64,000 nt of DNA from Lachnospiraceae bacterium (GCA_024399135.1 JAKSHY010000001.1:124001-188000); one strand, 5' to 3'; counted from the stretch's first letter, positions 51,358-61,327 are shown. Program-made: numbers and translations. Notes: a model not told the origin generated them from the sequence alone.

Positions 51358-54018
51358 TTACCATCTGTTTTTAATCATATTCTGTAGCTTATATAATCTG
51401 TTAAGAGCATCAATCGGACGAAGTGACTCTAAATCAATTTCTCTTAATTCCTTTATTACATCCTCATCAGTTGAGGTATCAAATAAAGATATCTGACCTA
51501 AATCTACTTCATCATATACAACAGGCTTAGATTTAATTTCTTTATTATCAATTGCAATATTCTGCAATTTTTCTGAAATATCATTATCAACAAGCTCAGA
51601 TACTATCATTTTCGCCCTGTCAATTACCATATCTGGTACTCCAGCTAACTTCGCAACCTGAATTCCATATGATTTATCTGCTCCACCTTTAATTATTTTT
51701 CTTAGGAAAACGATATTATCTCCCTGCTCTTTAACTGCAATACAGTAGTTGTTAACATTACTCATCTTACCTTCTAATTCAGTAAGCTCATGATAATGTG
51801 TAGCGAATAATGTCTTAGCACCAAGTAGTCTTTTGTTAGATATATGCTCGACAACAGCCCATGCTATTGCAAGACCATCAAACGTTGATGTTCCACGACC
51901 TATTTCATCTAAAATCAAAAGACTTTTTGATGTTGCATTCCTTAAGATATTAGCTACTTCGTTCATTTCAACCATAAATGTCGACTGTCCTGAAGCTAAA
52001 TCATCTGACGCGCCAACTCGTGTGAAAATTCGGTCAACCAAAGATACATTAGCGCTTTTAGCAGGAACGAATGAACCTATCTGGCTCATTAAAACTATTA
52101 ATGCAACCTGCCTCATATAGGTTGATTTTCCAGCCATATTTGGACCAGTAATAATACTAATACAGTTCTTATTATTATCCAGCAACGTATCATTTGATAC
52201 AAACATATCATTTGATATCATTTTTTCTACTACAGGATGTCTTCCATCTTTTATATTAATGATACCCTTTTCATTAATTGATGGTCTTACATAATGGTTC
52301 TGTTCAGCAACAGTAGCCAACGATGCATAAACATCCAGTTTGGCTATTGCCTTTGCCGTTCTTTGAATACGTTCAATTTCTCCAAAAATAGCATCTCTGA
52401 TAGAAACGAACATCTCATATTCAAGACCATATAGCTTATCTTCTGCATTTAATATGGTATCTTCTAATTCCTTTAGTCTTGGTGTAGTATATCTTTCCGC
52501 ATTAGTAAGTGTCTGTTTTCTTATATAATCTTCTGGTACTAAATCCTTAAAAGAATTAGTTACTTCAAAATAATATCCAAAAACTTTATTATACTTTACC
52601 TTAAGATTCTTAATTCCTGTTCTTATTCTATCTTCTTCTTCAAGCTCCGAAAGCCAGACCCTACCCTTCGTCTTGGCCTGTCTCAAATTATCAATATTCT
52701 CGTCAAAACCGTCTTTAATAATTCCGCCTTCTTTTACCTGAAGAGGTGGTTCTTCTTCAATTGCATTTTCAATTAATGCATATATATCCTGTAAATCATC
52801 AATATCATTATCAATGTCTTTTAATTCTTTAATATCAAAGTCTTTTAAAAGAGTTTTAATATATGGAAGCATCTTTATTGATGTTTTAAATGCAATTAAA
52901 TCTCTTGGATTAGCAGTTTTATAGCCCACTCTTCCAAGAAGCCTTTCTAAGTCATAGATAGGATTTAAATATTCCCTTATCTCTTCTCTATTAATTGCAT
53001 TCTTTTTCAACCCTTCGATAGCATCAAGTCTTGATTCTATCTCATCCTTATCAATTAATGGCTGTTCTATATATGACCTTAATGTTCTTGCTCCCATAGC
53101 TGTCTTGGTTTTATCAAGAACCCACATTAAAGAACCTCTTTTTGACTTATCTCTAAGAGTCTCTGTAAGCTCTAAATTCCTTCTTGTTGAAGAATCTAAA
53201 AGCATATATTTACTTGTCAAATATGGATAAAGATGAGTTATATGCTCAAGGGACATTTTCTGTGTCTCATTAAGATATTGCATTAATGCACCAGAAGCAA
53301 TTATTCCTGTAGGAAAATCTTCAATTCCCATACCAGTTAATGTATTAACCTTAAAGTGCTTAAGTAATGTTCTTCTGCATCTGTCTTCATCAAAATATTT
53401 CATATCTAAAGAAGAAATAGAAATATTATATCTTCCTCTTAAATCATCAAGATCAAGGTCACATAATAAGAAAGCATCATTACATATAATCTCATTAGGG
53501 TTATACTTCATGATTTCATCAAAAATTTTACGAGTATCATTTACCTCTGTTAAATAATAATCACCAGTGGTAACATCACATACCGATATACCTGTATTAT
53601 TTTCGAACAAAGATATACACATCAAATAGCTATTCTTTGTTTCATCAATAGCACCTGGAGTAATGTTTGTTCCAGGAGTTACTACCCTTACAACTTCTCT
53701 TTTAACTAACCCCTTAGCCATTTTAGGATCTTCAACCTGTTCGCAGATTGCAACCTTATAGCCACGTGATACTAATCTAGGAAGATATGAATCTACTGCA
53801 TGAAAAGGAACTCCACACATCGGAGCTCTTTCTTCTAATCCACAGCTTTTTCCAGTTAATGTAAGTTCAAGTTCTTTTGAAACTGTAATTGCATCATCAA
53901 AGAACATTTCATAGAAATCGCCTAAGCGATAGAATAATATGCAGTCAGGATATTCTTTTTTTGTTTCTAAATATTGCGCCATCATAGGCGTAACTTCATT
54001 GATTAATTCTTGAGACAT
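51358..54018 (-). CDS. mutS: DNA mismatch repair protein MutS
   Basis: 886 residues, normal length. The mismatch-reading Phe-x-Glu lies in LGDFYEMFFDDA near residue 38. The ATPase domain has TGPNMAGKSTYMRQV (Walker A), LILDEIGRGTSTFDGLAIAW (Walker B) and FATHYHELTELE. The C-terminus ends in a short helical region, with a beta-clamp-like QISLFD stretch just before the last 40 residues (DLGQISLFDTS). It recognises mispairs and recruits MutL. Its start overlaps the end of miaB by 16 bp. Confidence 0.97.
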   Translation of the reverse strand: MSQELINEVTPMMAQYLETKKEYPDCILFYRLGDFYEMFFDDAITVSKELELTLTGKSCGLEERAPMCGVPFHAVDSYLPRLVSRGYKVAICEQVEDPKMAKGLVKREVVRVVTPGTNITPGAIDETKNSYLMCISLFENNTGISVCDVTTGDYYLTEVNDTRKIFDEIMKYNPNEIICNDAFLLCDLDLDDLRGRYNISISSLDMKYFDEDRCRRTLLKHFKVNTLTGMGIEDFPTGIIASGALMQYLNETQKMSLEHITHLYPYLTSKYMLLDSSTRRNLELTETLRDKSKRGSLMWVLDKTKTAMGARTLRSYIEQPLIDKDEIESRLDAIEGLKKNAINREEIREYLNPIYDLERLLGRVGYKTANPRDLIAFKTSIKMLPYIKTLLKDFDIKELKDIDNDIDDLQDIYALIENAIEEEPPLQVKEGGIIKDGFDENIDNLRQAKTKGRVWLSELEEEDRIRTGIKNLKVKYNKVFGYYFEVTNSFKDLVPEDYIRKQTLTNAERYTTPRLKELEDTILNAEDKLYGLEYEMFVSIRDAIFGEIERIQRTAKAIAKLDVYASLATVAEQNHYVRPSINEKGIINIKDGRHPVVEKMISNDMFVSNDTLLDNNKNCISIITGPNMAGKSTYMRQVALIVLMSQIGSFVPAKSANVSLVDRIFTRVGASDDLASGQSTFMVEMNEVANILRNATSKSLLILDEIGRGTSTFDGLAIAWAVVEHISNKRLLGAKTLFATHYHELTELEGKMSNVNNYCIAVKEQGDNIVFLRKIIKGGADKSYGIQVAKLAGVPDMVIDRAKMIVSELVDNDISEKLQNIAIDNKEIKSKPVVYDEVDLGQISLFDTSTDEDVIKELREIDLESLRPIDALNRLYKLQNMIKNRW

Positions 54019-55406
54019 TGTTCACCTAAATAATAGAACCCCTGACATTTAGTTAATTTAACCTTAACTATATTTCCAATCAAAGACTCATCACCCTTAA
54101 AATGTACAATAGTATTATTAGACAACCTTCCAGTCACATAATCAGAATCATGTTCATTAATTTCTTCAACCAGAGCATCCATCTCCATTCCTTCATACTT
54201 AGATACTGATTCTCTGGCAGTTTCCTGAACAACTGCTAATAATCTATCAAAATTATACTTAACCGTATTTTCATCAACCTGATTTTCCATAGCTGCTGCG
54301 GGCGTACCTGTACGCTTTGAATAAATAAATGTAAAAGCATTATCAAATTTTACAGTTTTAACAACATCTATTGTTTCATCAACATCCTCATTAGTTTCTC
54401 CAGGAAAACCGACAATGATGTCAGTTGTTATAGCAATATCAGGAATCTCCTTACGTATTTTTAATGCAAGATCAACATACTGCTCTTTAGTGTATCTTCT
54501 GTTCATTTTTTCTAATATTCTAGTAGATCCTGATTGAAGAGGAAGATGCAAATGTTTACAGATTTTCTTAGACTTTTTCATAACATCAATAAGTTCATCC
54601 GAAAGATCTTTTGGATGAGATGTCATAAATCTTATTCTTTCAAGTCCTTCTATTTTTTCAACCTCTTCTAATAATTTAGCAAATGTTATATCCTCTTCCA
54701 GATTCTTTCCATAAGAATTAACATTCTGTCCAAGAAGCATTATTTCTTTAACACCATCATCTACTAGATTTTTAATCTCACTAATAATTTCTATCGAATT
54801 TCTTGATCGTTCACGTCCTCTTACATAAGGAACAATACAATATGAGCAGAAATTGTTACAGCCAAACATAATGTTAATTCCGGACTTAAACTTAAACTTA
54901 CGGTCTACTGGAAGATCTTCAACTATCATATCTGTATCCTTCCAGATATCAATAATCATTCCTTTGCTTTCAAACATCCTGCAAAGAAGCTCAGCAAATT
55001 TAAATATATTGTGAGTTCCAAAGATTAAATCAACAAAACTATAAGATTCCTTTATCTTTTCAATAACAGAAGGCTCCTGCATCATGCAGCCACATAAAGC
55101 TATTTTCTTATTTTTATTCTTCTTTTTCATTGCATGAAGATTTCCAAGACGTCCATATACACGCTGATTAGCATTATCTCTTACAGTACATGTATTATAA
55201 ATAACAAAATCTGCATTTTCATCTTCTACAACATCAAAACCCGTCTCTAGTAAAATACCAGACAGTTTTTCTGAATCTCTTGCATTCATCTGACAACCAA
55301 AAGTTGTTACACAAGCCGAAGGCTTATGTCCAATGAGTAATTCATACTCTTTAACATAAGCCTTAGCTTTATTTATATAATCTTTTTGAATTAACGCTTC
55401 GCTCAT
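54003..55406 (-). CDS. miaB: tRNA-2-methylthio-N6-dimethylallyladenosine synthase MiaB
   Basis: 467 residues. The N-terminal MTTase domain carries three cysteines (TFGCQMNARDSEKL, YNTCTVRDNA, LCGCMMQE) for the auxiliary cluster. The radical SAM motif is GCNNFCSYCIVPYVRGRERS, and a TRAM domain ends the protein. MiaB adds the methylthio group to the A37 base first prenylated by MiaA. It heads the miaB-mutS-mutL-miaA block. Confidence 0.96.
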   Translation of the reverse strand: MSEALIQKDYINKAKAYVKEYELLIGHKPSACVTTFGCQMNARDSEKLSGILLETGFDVVEDENADFVIYNTCTVRDNANQRVYGRLGNLHAMKKKNKNKKIALCGCMMQEPSVIEKIKESYSFVDLIFGTHNIFKFAELLCRMFESKGMIIDIWKDTDMIVEDLPVDRKFKFKSGINIMFGCNNFCSYCIVPYVRGRERSRNSIEIISEIKNLVDDGVKEIMLLGQNVNSYGKNLEEDITFAKLLEEVEKIEGLERIRFMTSHPKDLSDELIDVMKKSKKICKHLHLPLQSGSTRILEKMNRRYTKEQYVDLALKIRKEIPDIAITTDIIVGFPGETNEDVDETIDVVKTVKFDNAFTFIYSKRTGTPAAAMENQVDENTVKYNFDRLLAVVQETARESVSKYEGMEMDALVEEINEHDSDYVTGRLSNNTIVHFKGDESLIGNIVKVKLTKCQGFYYLGEQCLKN

Positions 55407-55421
55407 TTTAGTCCCCTGTGA

Positions 55422-55922
55422 TTATTTCTTCTTAAATACCCAAAATTTACTAATCAGATAATTCGAAACAATAATAATAATCTGATCTATAATCTTAATT
55501 AGCATTTCATTATAATTAAGCCATGTAATAAATACGAAGGTTATAAGCATATCTGCTAAAAAAGTACCGGCTCTTCCAGCAAAAAATTCTCCCATCTGTC
55601 TAAAAAACTGCGCCTTTGTTTCAACATGACTTTCAAAGCAATAGGTTCTATTGGTAAAAAACTGAAATGTAATACAAATAATATTACAGAGAATAGTTGA
55701 AATTATTTCATTCAGATTACACACTGTCCCAAAAAGATAATACAGTGCAAAATACATCAAAAATGCCAGACCACCAAAAAACAAATATAGCAGTACCGAT
55801 TTATTCTTTTTATAAAAGGGTTCAAGTATATTAAGAATTGGTAAGCTCATTATTTTGTCAAAAATATCAGGCTTATTATTCTCATTATTATTCATTTCTA
55901 TAATCTCTTTATTATCTTCCAT
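55422..55922 (-). CDS. GtrA-family membrane protein
   Basis: 166 residues. A polar N-terminus of about 40 residues precedes four transmembrane helices with the GtrA plan (LLYLFFGGLAFLMYFALYY, ITFQFFTNRTYCFES, NYLISKFWVFKKK at the end). GtrA proteins help to flip polyprenyl-linked sugars used in surface glycan decoration. The neighbouring glycosyltransferase usual for gtrAB clusters is missing here. Located 15 bases after a GH13-like gene and before miaB. Confidence 0.83.
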   Translation of the reverse strand: MEDNKEIIEMNNNENNKPDIFDKIMSLPILNILEPFYKKNKSVLLYLFFGGLAFLMYFALYYLFGTVCNLNEIISTILCNIICITFQFFTNRTYCFESHVETKAQFFRQMGEFFAGRAGTFLADMLITFVFITWLNYNEMLIKIIDQIIIIVSNYLISKFWVFKKK

Positions 55923-55936
55923 CTTGTTTCTTTCTC

Positions 55937-57796
55937 TTATACTATTTTATATATTGATATCGATCTTTTACCTAAAGGAATTTCATTTTCCTTGGATGAA
56001 CCATTATAGTCCGAAGTATCTATAATTTTAACCAGCTTTTCATTCTTTTTAATTTTCGGAATAGCTATCCTGTGATTTTCCCAATGCATATTAATTCCGA
56101 CATACAATGAGTTAGAAAATGCATCAGAATATTTCCCATTAAAGAAAAGTCCAATCATTCTGGAATTAAAACCAAGATCTGGTCTCCAGGCTTCAATTCC
56201 ATGATAGCTTAAATCTGGATATCCTAAAGACAACACATCTGTATTCGTAAGTTCCTTATCCATATGAAGTATTTTGTTATCTTTACGAAGTTTTATAACG
56301 CTCTTCGTAAAATCCAAAAGTTCTGTAGCTAATTTATTACTCTTCCACTCAACATATCCTATTTCATTATCCTGACAATAGGCATTATTATTTCCATATC
56401 TTGAGTTACCAAATTCGTCTCCACTGAAAATATATGGCGTTCCACTTAAAAGCATTAGAATGGTTAATGCATTTTTAATTAGCTGTGTTCTTTCCTCCAG
56501 AATACTCTTCTTCTTTGTTTCTCCTTCTATTCCACAGTTCCAGCTAAAATTATATTCCGTACCATCTATATTATTTTCACCATTTAATTCATTATGCTTT
56601 CTTTCGAAAGTATATAAATCTTTTAGTGAAAAACCATCATAATCACAAATATAATTAATATATGCATACGAAGAAGGTTTAGCCTTTTGGTATGAAATAA
56701 ATGTATTTAACAGACCCTCATCACCTTTTAAAAATCTTCTAAGATCATTTCTAATATTTTTGTTATCAGAGCAAAGATATTTGTTATATCCATTCTTTAA
56801 ATCAATTTCATTTTCGTTAATATACCTAAACCAAATTTTAGTTTCCTTTAACAAAGCATCTTTTGATATGCTTCCAAAAGGAATATTGAATCCATCAATT
56901 CTAAATCCATCAATATGATATTCATGAACCCAAAACTTTAATATATCAATAATTTGAGCACTATTAACTGTAGGTTCAAAATACATCTGCATGAATACTT
57001 CGATACCGGCTTCATGCATTTTTTTAACCATATTTTTAAATTCATTAACTGGATTCTTAGTTGCTGCATATGATGCTTTAGGAGCATAATAATATCCTTC
57101 TATGAATCCCCAGCAATTGATATTAGAAGCTATATCCTTTGCCTCTTCTTTGGCAATGGTTGTAGCTTCACTAACATTTAATGGAATTATCTTTTCCTTT
57201 TTTTGATTAATGCATTCATCAAATTCATAAGATGGCATTAATACTATTCCATTAATTCCCAACTCCTTAAAATATGATATCTTTTCACAGATTCCGTTGT
57301 AAGTACCCTTATCCTTAACCTTAGAAGATTTATGCATAGTAAATGCGCGAACATTTAAACCATACAAAATAAGATCCTCAAATTTAGTAAGCGGGTTGGT
57401 ATCATTTTCCCAGTCAAACGAATCCTTAGCATAGCAGCTTTTCAATTCATTTTTCGATACATTAATACCAAATTTTGAATTACCATCATAAAAAGCTGCA
57501 TATTTATCATTAATAATTTCATCATTCAAAACAAAATTATATTTCAATACTTCATCAAAGTTTAAATCTTCAAAATATATTCCATATAAGGAACCTGAAT
57601 GAATATGGTTATCAAAATAAAAGCACTTCGATTCATTACGTTCATAAATAATTAATCCGGCTTTTTCCTCATTAGTTAGAACACGGCCAGCATCAAAAGA
57701 AAAAGCTACTCCTTCTTTTCTTGGCGAACCGTTTAATCCTAATTGAAAAACGCCGGGTTTATATGGTTTAAAATATCCTATTTCAGAATAATTCAT
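55937..57796 (-). CDS. GH13 (glycogen-debranching/pullulanase-like) protein with lost catalytic residues
   Basis: 619 residues. A CBM48-like N-terminal part (about 10-115) precedes a GH13-type barrel and a C-terminal beta domain. Similarity to GlgX or isoamylase is clear in DGFRIDGFNIPFG (297-309), KHNELNGENNIDGT (400-413), SWNCGIEGET and LLSGTPYIFSGDEFGNSRYGNN-like sequence later. Of the catalytic triad only the nucleophile Asp301 remains: region I reads VFMQMYFEPT instead of DVVYNH, the general acid Glu region (318-330) has no matching Glu-Pro, and the region IV His is Tyr (CDYDGF). It is likely a glycan-binding or regulatory relative rather than an active hydrolase, though a changed mechanism is not excluded. 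No glycogen gene is nearby. Confidence 0.72.
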   Translation of the reverse strand: MNYSEIGYFKPYKPGVFQLGLNGSPRKEGVAFSFDAGRVLTNEEKAGLIIYERNESKCFYFDNHIHSGSLYGIYFEDLNFDEVLKYNFVLNDEIINDKYAAFYDGNSKFGINVSKNELKSCYAKDSFDWENDTNPLTKFEDLILYGLNVRAFTMHKSSKVKDKGTYNGICEKISYFKELGINGIVLMPSYEFDECINQKKEKIIPLNVSEATTIAKEEAKDIASNINCWGFIEGYYYAPKASYAATKNPVNEFKNMVKKMHEAGIEVFMQMYFEPTVNSAQIIDILKFWVHEYHIDGFRIDGFNIPFGSISKDALLKETKIWFRYINENEIDLKNGYNKYLCSDNKNIRNDLRRFLKGDEGLLNTFISYQKAKPSSYAYINYICDYDGFSLKDLYTFERKHNELNGENNIDGTEYNFSWNCGIEGETKKKSILEERTQLIKNALTILMLLSGTPYIFSGDEFGNSRYGNNNAYCQDNEIGYVEWKSNKLATELLDFTKSVIKLRKDNKILHMDKELTNTDVLSLGYPDLSYHGIEAWRPDLGFNSRMIGLFFNGKYSDAFSNSLYVGINMHWENHRIAIPKIKKNEKLVKIIDTSDYNGSSKENEIPLGKRSISIYKIV

Positions 57797-57833
57797 CTAA
57801 TAATCTCCACCTATAATCAAACAATTAATTTTA

Positions 57834-58901
57834 TCATAAAAATATATGTTTGAAAATGTGAATAATCTTTGTCAATACGATTGCAGTAAGCGTGCTAAGT
57901 AATAATAAGGTTATATAAATAAATGTACTAATGTGTGAATACATAACAATATTCTTCGCATAATGATCATAAAAGAATACATGTGTAAGCCAAATAATGG
58001 TCGAATACTTTCCAAAGAAAAGCAAAGGCTTTTGTAAAAACGAAAACATATTAGTTAATACACTAAAGCCATACGCAAAAATGCATACCAATATAAAATC
58101 AAGCCCCGCAGATGATGCATCCTTTGCAAGACGAACCCTTATAACTATTACCAAAATTAATCCTACTAAACCAAGAAAATATAATACATTTTTAGGCAAA
58201 ATTTTGGAAAAGAATTCATAAATCTTAAATTTGGAAATCAAATATCCCATCAAAAAAGATAAATAGAATGCAGGTTGAAAGGATTCAATAATATCCATCA
58301 ATAAAGTCTCGTCCTTTAAATAAAATAAATAAATTAAAAGACCAAGGACAATAATGAATATATATTTTTTTATTAATTCTTTAATTCCTTTAAAATGTGT
58401 AAATATTAAATTTAATAATGGAAGTGTAATAAGTACCTTTAGGTAAAAGAAAACATACCACCAGGCTCCATTATATGTACTCTCTATTCCAAAGAAATTC
58501 AATAAAAACTCTTTAATTTCAAAGGTTTTATCGAAGAAAATAAAACCTAAAGGTACGAATGTAACAAATACAAGCCAATATACACCATAAAATGAAATCA
58601 ATTTTTTTATAGAAAAAAGATAATCATTTTTTAGTTTGTTAAACACACCATAATCTGCTCTTTTATTAGAAAGAGCCCTTGACAGACCATAGCCACTTAC
58701 GAATGCATAAATTGCAACACATATCTTGAAAAACCATGCCATCTTAAGTTCAATATTAATATCACCGAATTTTAAGACTGAATAATATGGTATACCTAAA
58801 GCCAATGGAGTAGAAAAAAGATGATGATACAACATCATCAATATGGCTAACCCCTGTAACATCTTTGTATGATTCTTAGTTAATCCTTTTTCCATAAACA
58901 C
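57834..58901 (-). CDS. Acyltransferase-3 family membrane protein
   Basis: 355 residues with about ten transmembrane helices. The opening GLTKNHTKMLQGLAILMMLY with HHLFS gives the conserved histidine of the Acyltransferase_3 family, and YNGAWWYVFFYLKVLITLPLL is a typical later helix region. Members O-acetylate or succinylate exported sugars such as peptidoglycan, teichoic or surface glycans. Substrate unknown. It is transcribed leftward from the palindromic intergenic region at 58.95 kb, divergent from the DUF1292 gene. Confidence 0.84.
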   Translation of the reverse strand: MFMEKGLTKNHTKMLQGLAILMMLYHHLFSTPLALGIPYYSVLKFGDINIELKMAWFFKICVAIYAFVSGYGLSRALSNKRADYGVFNKLKNDYLFSIKKLISFYGVYWLVFVTFVPLGFIFFDKTFEIKEFLLNFFGIESTYNGAWWYVFFYLKVLITLPLLNLIFTHFKGIKELIKKYIFIIVLGLLIYLFYLKDETLLMDIIESFQPAFYLSFLMGYLISKFKIYEFFSKILPKNVLYFLGLVGLILVIVIRVRLAKDASSAGLDFILVCIFAYGFSVLTNMFSFLQKPLLFFGKYSTIIWLTHVFFYDHYAKNIVMYSHISTFIYITLLLLSTLTAIVLTKIIHIFKHIFL

Positions 58902-58951
58902 CTTGTTTTCAATAATAAACTTGTTGAAATTAGTGATTTTCTCTAGCTTAT

Positions 58952-58989
58952 TTATTTTAACATAAACACTAAGTTATGTGTTAAAATAA
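58952..58989. promoter_or_regulatory. Palindromic, probably bidirectional extended -10 promoter
   Basis: ATTTTAACA (58954-58962) and TGTTAAAAT (58979-58987) are exact complements of each other, and the outer sequence extends the symmetry. Each arm read outward gives TG-T-TAAAAT, an extended -10 element: rightward for the DUF1292 gene, leftward for the acyltransferase gene. No strong -35 is visible for either. It may also bind a dimeric regulator. Confidence 0.5.
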
Positions 58990-59030
58990 ATAGGTACCAA
59001 TCAAACTAAACAAAGAAAGTTGAGATAATC

Positions 59031-59369
59031 ATGTCACAAAATAAGCCAATTGAAACATTTGAAAATACTGAAGAAGAAATGACAGTAACAATAACTTTAG
59101 AGGATGACTCTGAAGTTGAATGTGCTGTTGTAACAATATTAGAAGTTGATAAGAAGGATTATATAGTTCTTCTACCTCTTGACGAAGATGGTAACGGAAA
59201 TGAGGAAGGCGAAGTATGGTTCTACAGATATAGTGAAAACGAAAATGATCCTAATGAAGAACCAGAGCTTGGTTATATCGATGATGATGACGAATACGAA
59301 GCTGTAGCTGATGCATTTGATGAGTTCCTTGACAATGTTGAGTTCGACGAAATCGTTGACGCAGAATAA
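59031..59369 (+). CDS. DUF1292-family small acidic protein
   Basis: 112 residues, very acidic (over a third Asp and Glu). TVTITLEDDSEVECAVV, YIVLLPL, GEVWFYRY and the acidic end EYEAVADAFDEFLD match DUF1292 (Bacillus YrzB), a widespread Firmicutes protein of unknown function, probably cytoplasmic. It is the only rightward gene between 33 and 64 kb. Its stop codon abuts the stop of the convergent helicase gene with no base between. Confidence 0.87.
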   Translation: MSQNKPIETFENTEEEMTVTITLEDDSEVECAVVTILEVDKKDYIVLLPLDEDGNGNEEGEVWFYRYSENENDPNEEPELGYIDDDDEYEAVADAFDEFLDNVEFDEIVDAE

Positions 59370-61172
59370 TTACATTATATTCTTTATAAAACGACTTATA
59401 TCTTTGTTTCTTTCATTAGCTGTAAAAATATAAAGATTACGTTTTGCTCTAGTGACTGAAACATAAAATAATCTTCGTTCCTCTTCTATCGCATCTTTGA
59501 AGGCATTTTTCGATGGAATAACTCCTTCATTGACGTCTGGAAGAATAACATTATTAAATTCTAATCCTTTTGAAGTATGCATGGTCATAAGATTTACACC
59601 TTTTGTCCTGTATACTTCTTTTTTGTTTTGTTCACTTTCCAATTTTAAGCTATTAATATAATCCTCAATAGAATCTGAATAATTATAATTCTTAAACAGC
59701 AAAGGAATATGATCAAGAATATTCATATTTTCTCTTAGTTCATCCTGGGATTTAGATATTTCAGTGATATATTTATCATACCCTATTGCTTTTCTGAACA
59801 AACTAACAGCCATATCTATATTCATCTTAGAGGCTAGTTCCATTTTCGAAAAAAGATTATTTATTATTACTATCATTTCTGAATTATATCTATATGCATC
59901 AAGAAGTATTTTTTTAGATACAATTTCATCCTTCAGTGAGGTTCTTTGAAAATAATGATTAGGCTTATTCATAAATATAATAAAGTCTTCTCTTCTAAAT
60001 CCTTCATATATAAATTTTAAGTATGCCTTAATATCCTTAATAATTTCATTATCTAGAATTGATTTTTTCTTAATTAAGGTTTCACATACTGGAATATTAT
60101 TCTTCTTTAACAAATCATGATATTGCATGACTTCTCTGTTAGTCCTAAGAATAATAGCTGTTTCATTATAGTCTTCATCTCCAAAACTATTTAGAAGTCT
60201 TGTTATACTATCTTCTTCTTCCTTCTTAGTGTCATTTATCGATATAGAAACAGTCCCATCTTCATTAGCTGGAATGAATTTCTTTGAAAATCTATATTTA
60301 TTCTCTTTTATTATTGAAGAAGCAAAATCAACAATTTGCTTTGACGATCTATAATTGTTTTCTAAAATTACAGTATTTGGAGAATTAAAATCTTCTTGAA
60401 ATTTAAACATTTTTTCAGGATTGGATCCACGGAATCCATATATACTCTGATCATCATCCCCTACCACGAAAACATTATTATACTTCTTTCCTAATAATCT
60501 TAATAAATCATACTGCGGATTATTTATATCCTGAAATTCATCAACCAAAATATATTCAAATTCATTTTGATATAGCTCAAGTATATTACTATCCACTCTA
60601 AGTTTATTAATACACTTTATAATCATGTCATCAAAATCAAGTAAATAATTATCTTTTAGGTATGAATTGTAATCAGCAAGTACTTTTGAATAATCATTAT
60701 CATTTAGTTCTTCGAGAGGAGAACTATTATTATCCATATCATAATTATCAGAATTTTTATTCTTTGATATAGAAGAAATAATCAAATTAATATTGTCAAA
60801 TGTAGCAAGCTTATTTAAGCCTCTATTCTTTAAAATGTGAGAAATGATACTCTGCTTATCCTTATCTAAAATTATTGAAGAAGTAGAAAAGGAAAAAGAA
60901 TTTCTTAATATTTCATATGAAATAGAATGAAATGTTGCAAAGTGCACTCTGTTTTTTCCAATTTCTTTTTCAAGTCTGCTTCTCATTTCCTGCGTTGCTG
61001 CTTTCGAAAAAGTCACGACTAAAATATTTTCTTCATTAACTTTTTCATTAAGAAGATTCATTATTCTAGAAATAATAACAAAGGTTTTTCCACTTCCAGG
61101 ACCTGCAATAACCATCATAGGGCCATTCATATGCTTTATAGCTTCATTTTGCTTAATACTTGGTTTATTCAA
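59370..61172 (-). CDS. UvrD/PcrA-type ATP-dependent DNA helicase
   Basis: About 600 residues. I place the start at a TTG ending at 61172 because AAGGAG lies 7 bases before it; longer forms with an ATG at 61193 or 61244 would translate through the ribosome site. The SF1A motifs are present: VIAGPGSGKTFVI (Walker A), VTFSKAATQEMRSRL, EYILVDEFQDINNPQ (Walker B), VVGDDDQSIYGFRGS, ENNYRSS, and MTMHTSKGLEFNNVI with RRLFYVSVTRAK. At 600 residues it is shorter than PcrA (about 720-740), with a smaller 2B region. Such short UvrD paralogues are frequent in Clostridia; the repair role is inferred. Confidence 0.9.
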   Translation of the reverse strand: MNKPSIKQNEAIKHMNGPMMVIAGPGSGKTFVIISRIMNLLNEKVNEENILVVTFSKAATQEMRSRLEKEIGKNRVHFATFHSISYEILRNSFSFSTSSIILDKDKQSIISHILKNRGLNKLATFDNINLIISSISKNKNSDNYDMDNNSSPLEELNDNDYSKVLADYNSYLKDNYLLDFDDMIIKCINKLRVDSNILELYQNEFEYILVDEFQDINNPQYDLLRLLGKKYNNVFVVGDDDQSIYGFRGSNPEKMFKFQEDFNSPNTVILENNYRSSKQIVDFASSIIKENKYRFSKKFIPANEDGTVSISINDTKKEEEDSITRLLNSFGDEDYNETAIILRTNREVMQYHDLLKKNNIPVCETLIKKKSILDNEIIKDIKAYLKFIYEGFRREDFIIFMNKPNHYFQRTSLKDEIVSKKILLDAYRYNSEMIVIINNLFSKMELASKMNIDMAVSLFRKAIGYDKYITEISKSQDELRENMNILDHIPLLFKNYNYSDSIEDYINSLKLESEQNKKEVYRTKGVNLMTMHTSKGLEFNNVILPDVNEGVIPSKNAFKDAIEEERRLFYVSVTRAKRNLYIFTANERNKDISRFIKNIM

Positions 61173-61228
61173 TAGAATTCTCCTTAAATACATTAGACTT
61201 ATAGAAAAAATATAGATATTTGATTCGT

Positions 61229-61257
61229 AGCATATCATAGCCATTGGTTATATGCAA
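61229..61257 (-). promoter_or_regulatory. Predicted promoter of the helicase gene
   Basis: On the minus strand TTGCAT (61252-61257), 17 bases, TATGCT (61229-61234). Four of six matches in each hexamer. It lies right after the gltX terminator. Confidence 0.5.
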
Positions 61258-61261
61258 GTAA

Positions 61262-61313
61262 AAAATAAACCGCGAACTGATATTTATAATCATCTAGCAG
61301 TTCACGGTTTATA
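61262..61313 (-). terminator. Terminator of gltX
   Basis: A 13-bp stem (61267-61279 with 61298-61310, one mismatch) and an 18-base loop; on the minus strand a run of T residues follows the stem. It separates gltX from the helicase gene. Confidence 0.8.
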
Positions 61314-61327
61314 ATTTTAATAAAAAA

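Noticed and set aside
54003-54018. The 16-bp overlap of miaB and mutS as a frameshift or misassembly
   Set aside because: Both proteins have normal ends and starts; short overlaps occur throughout this window.
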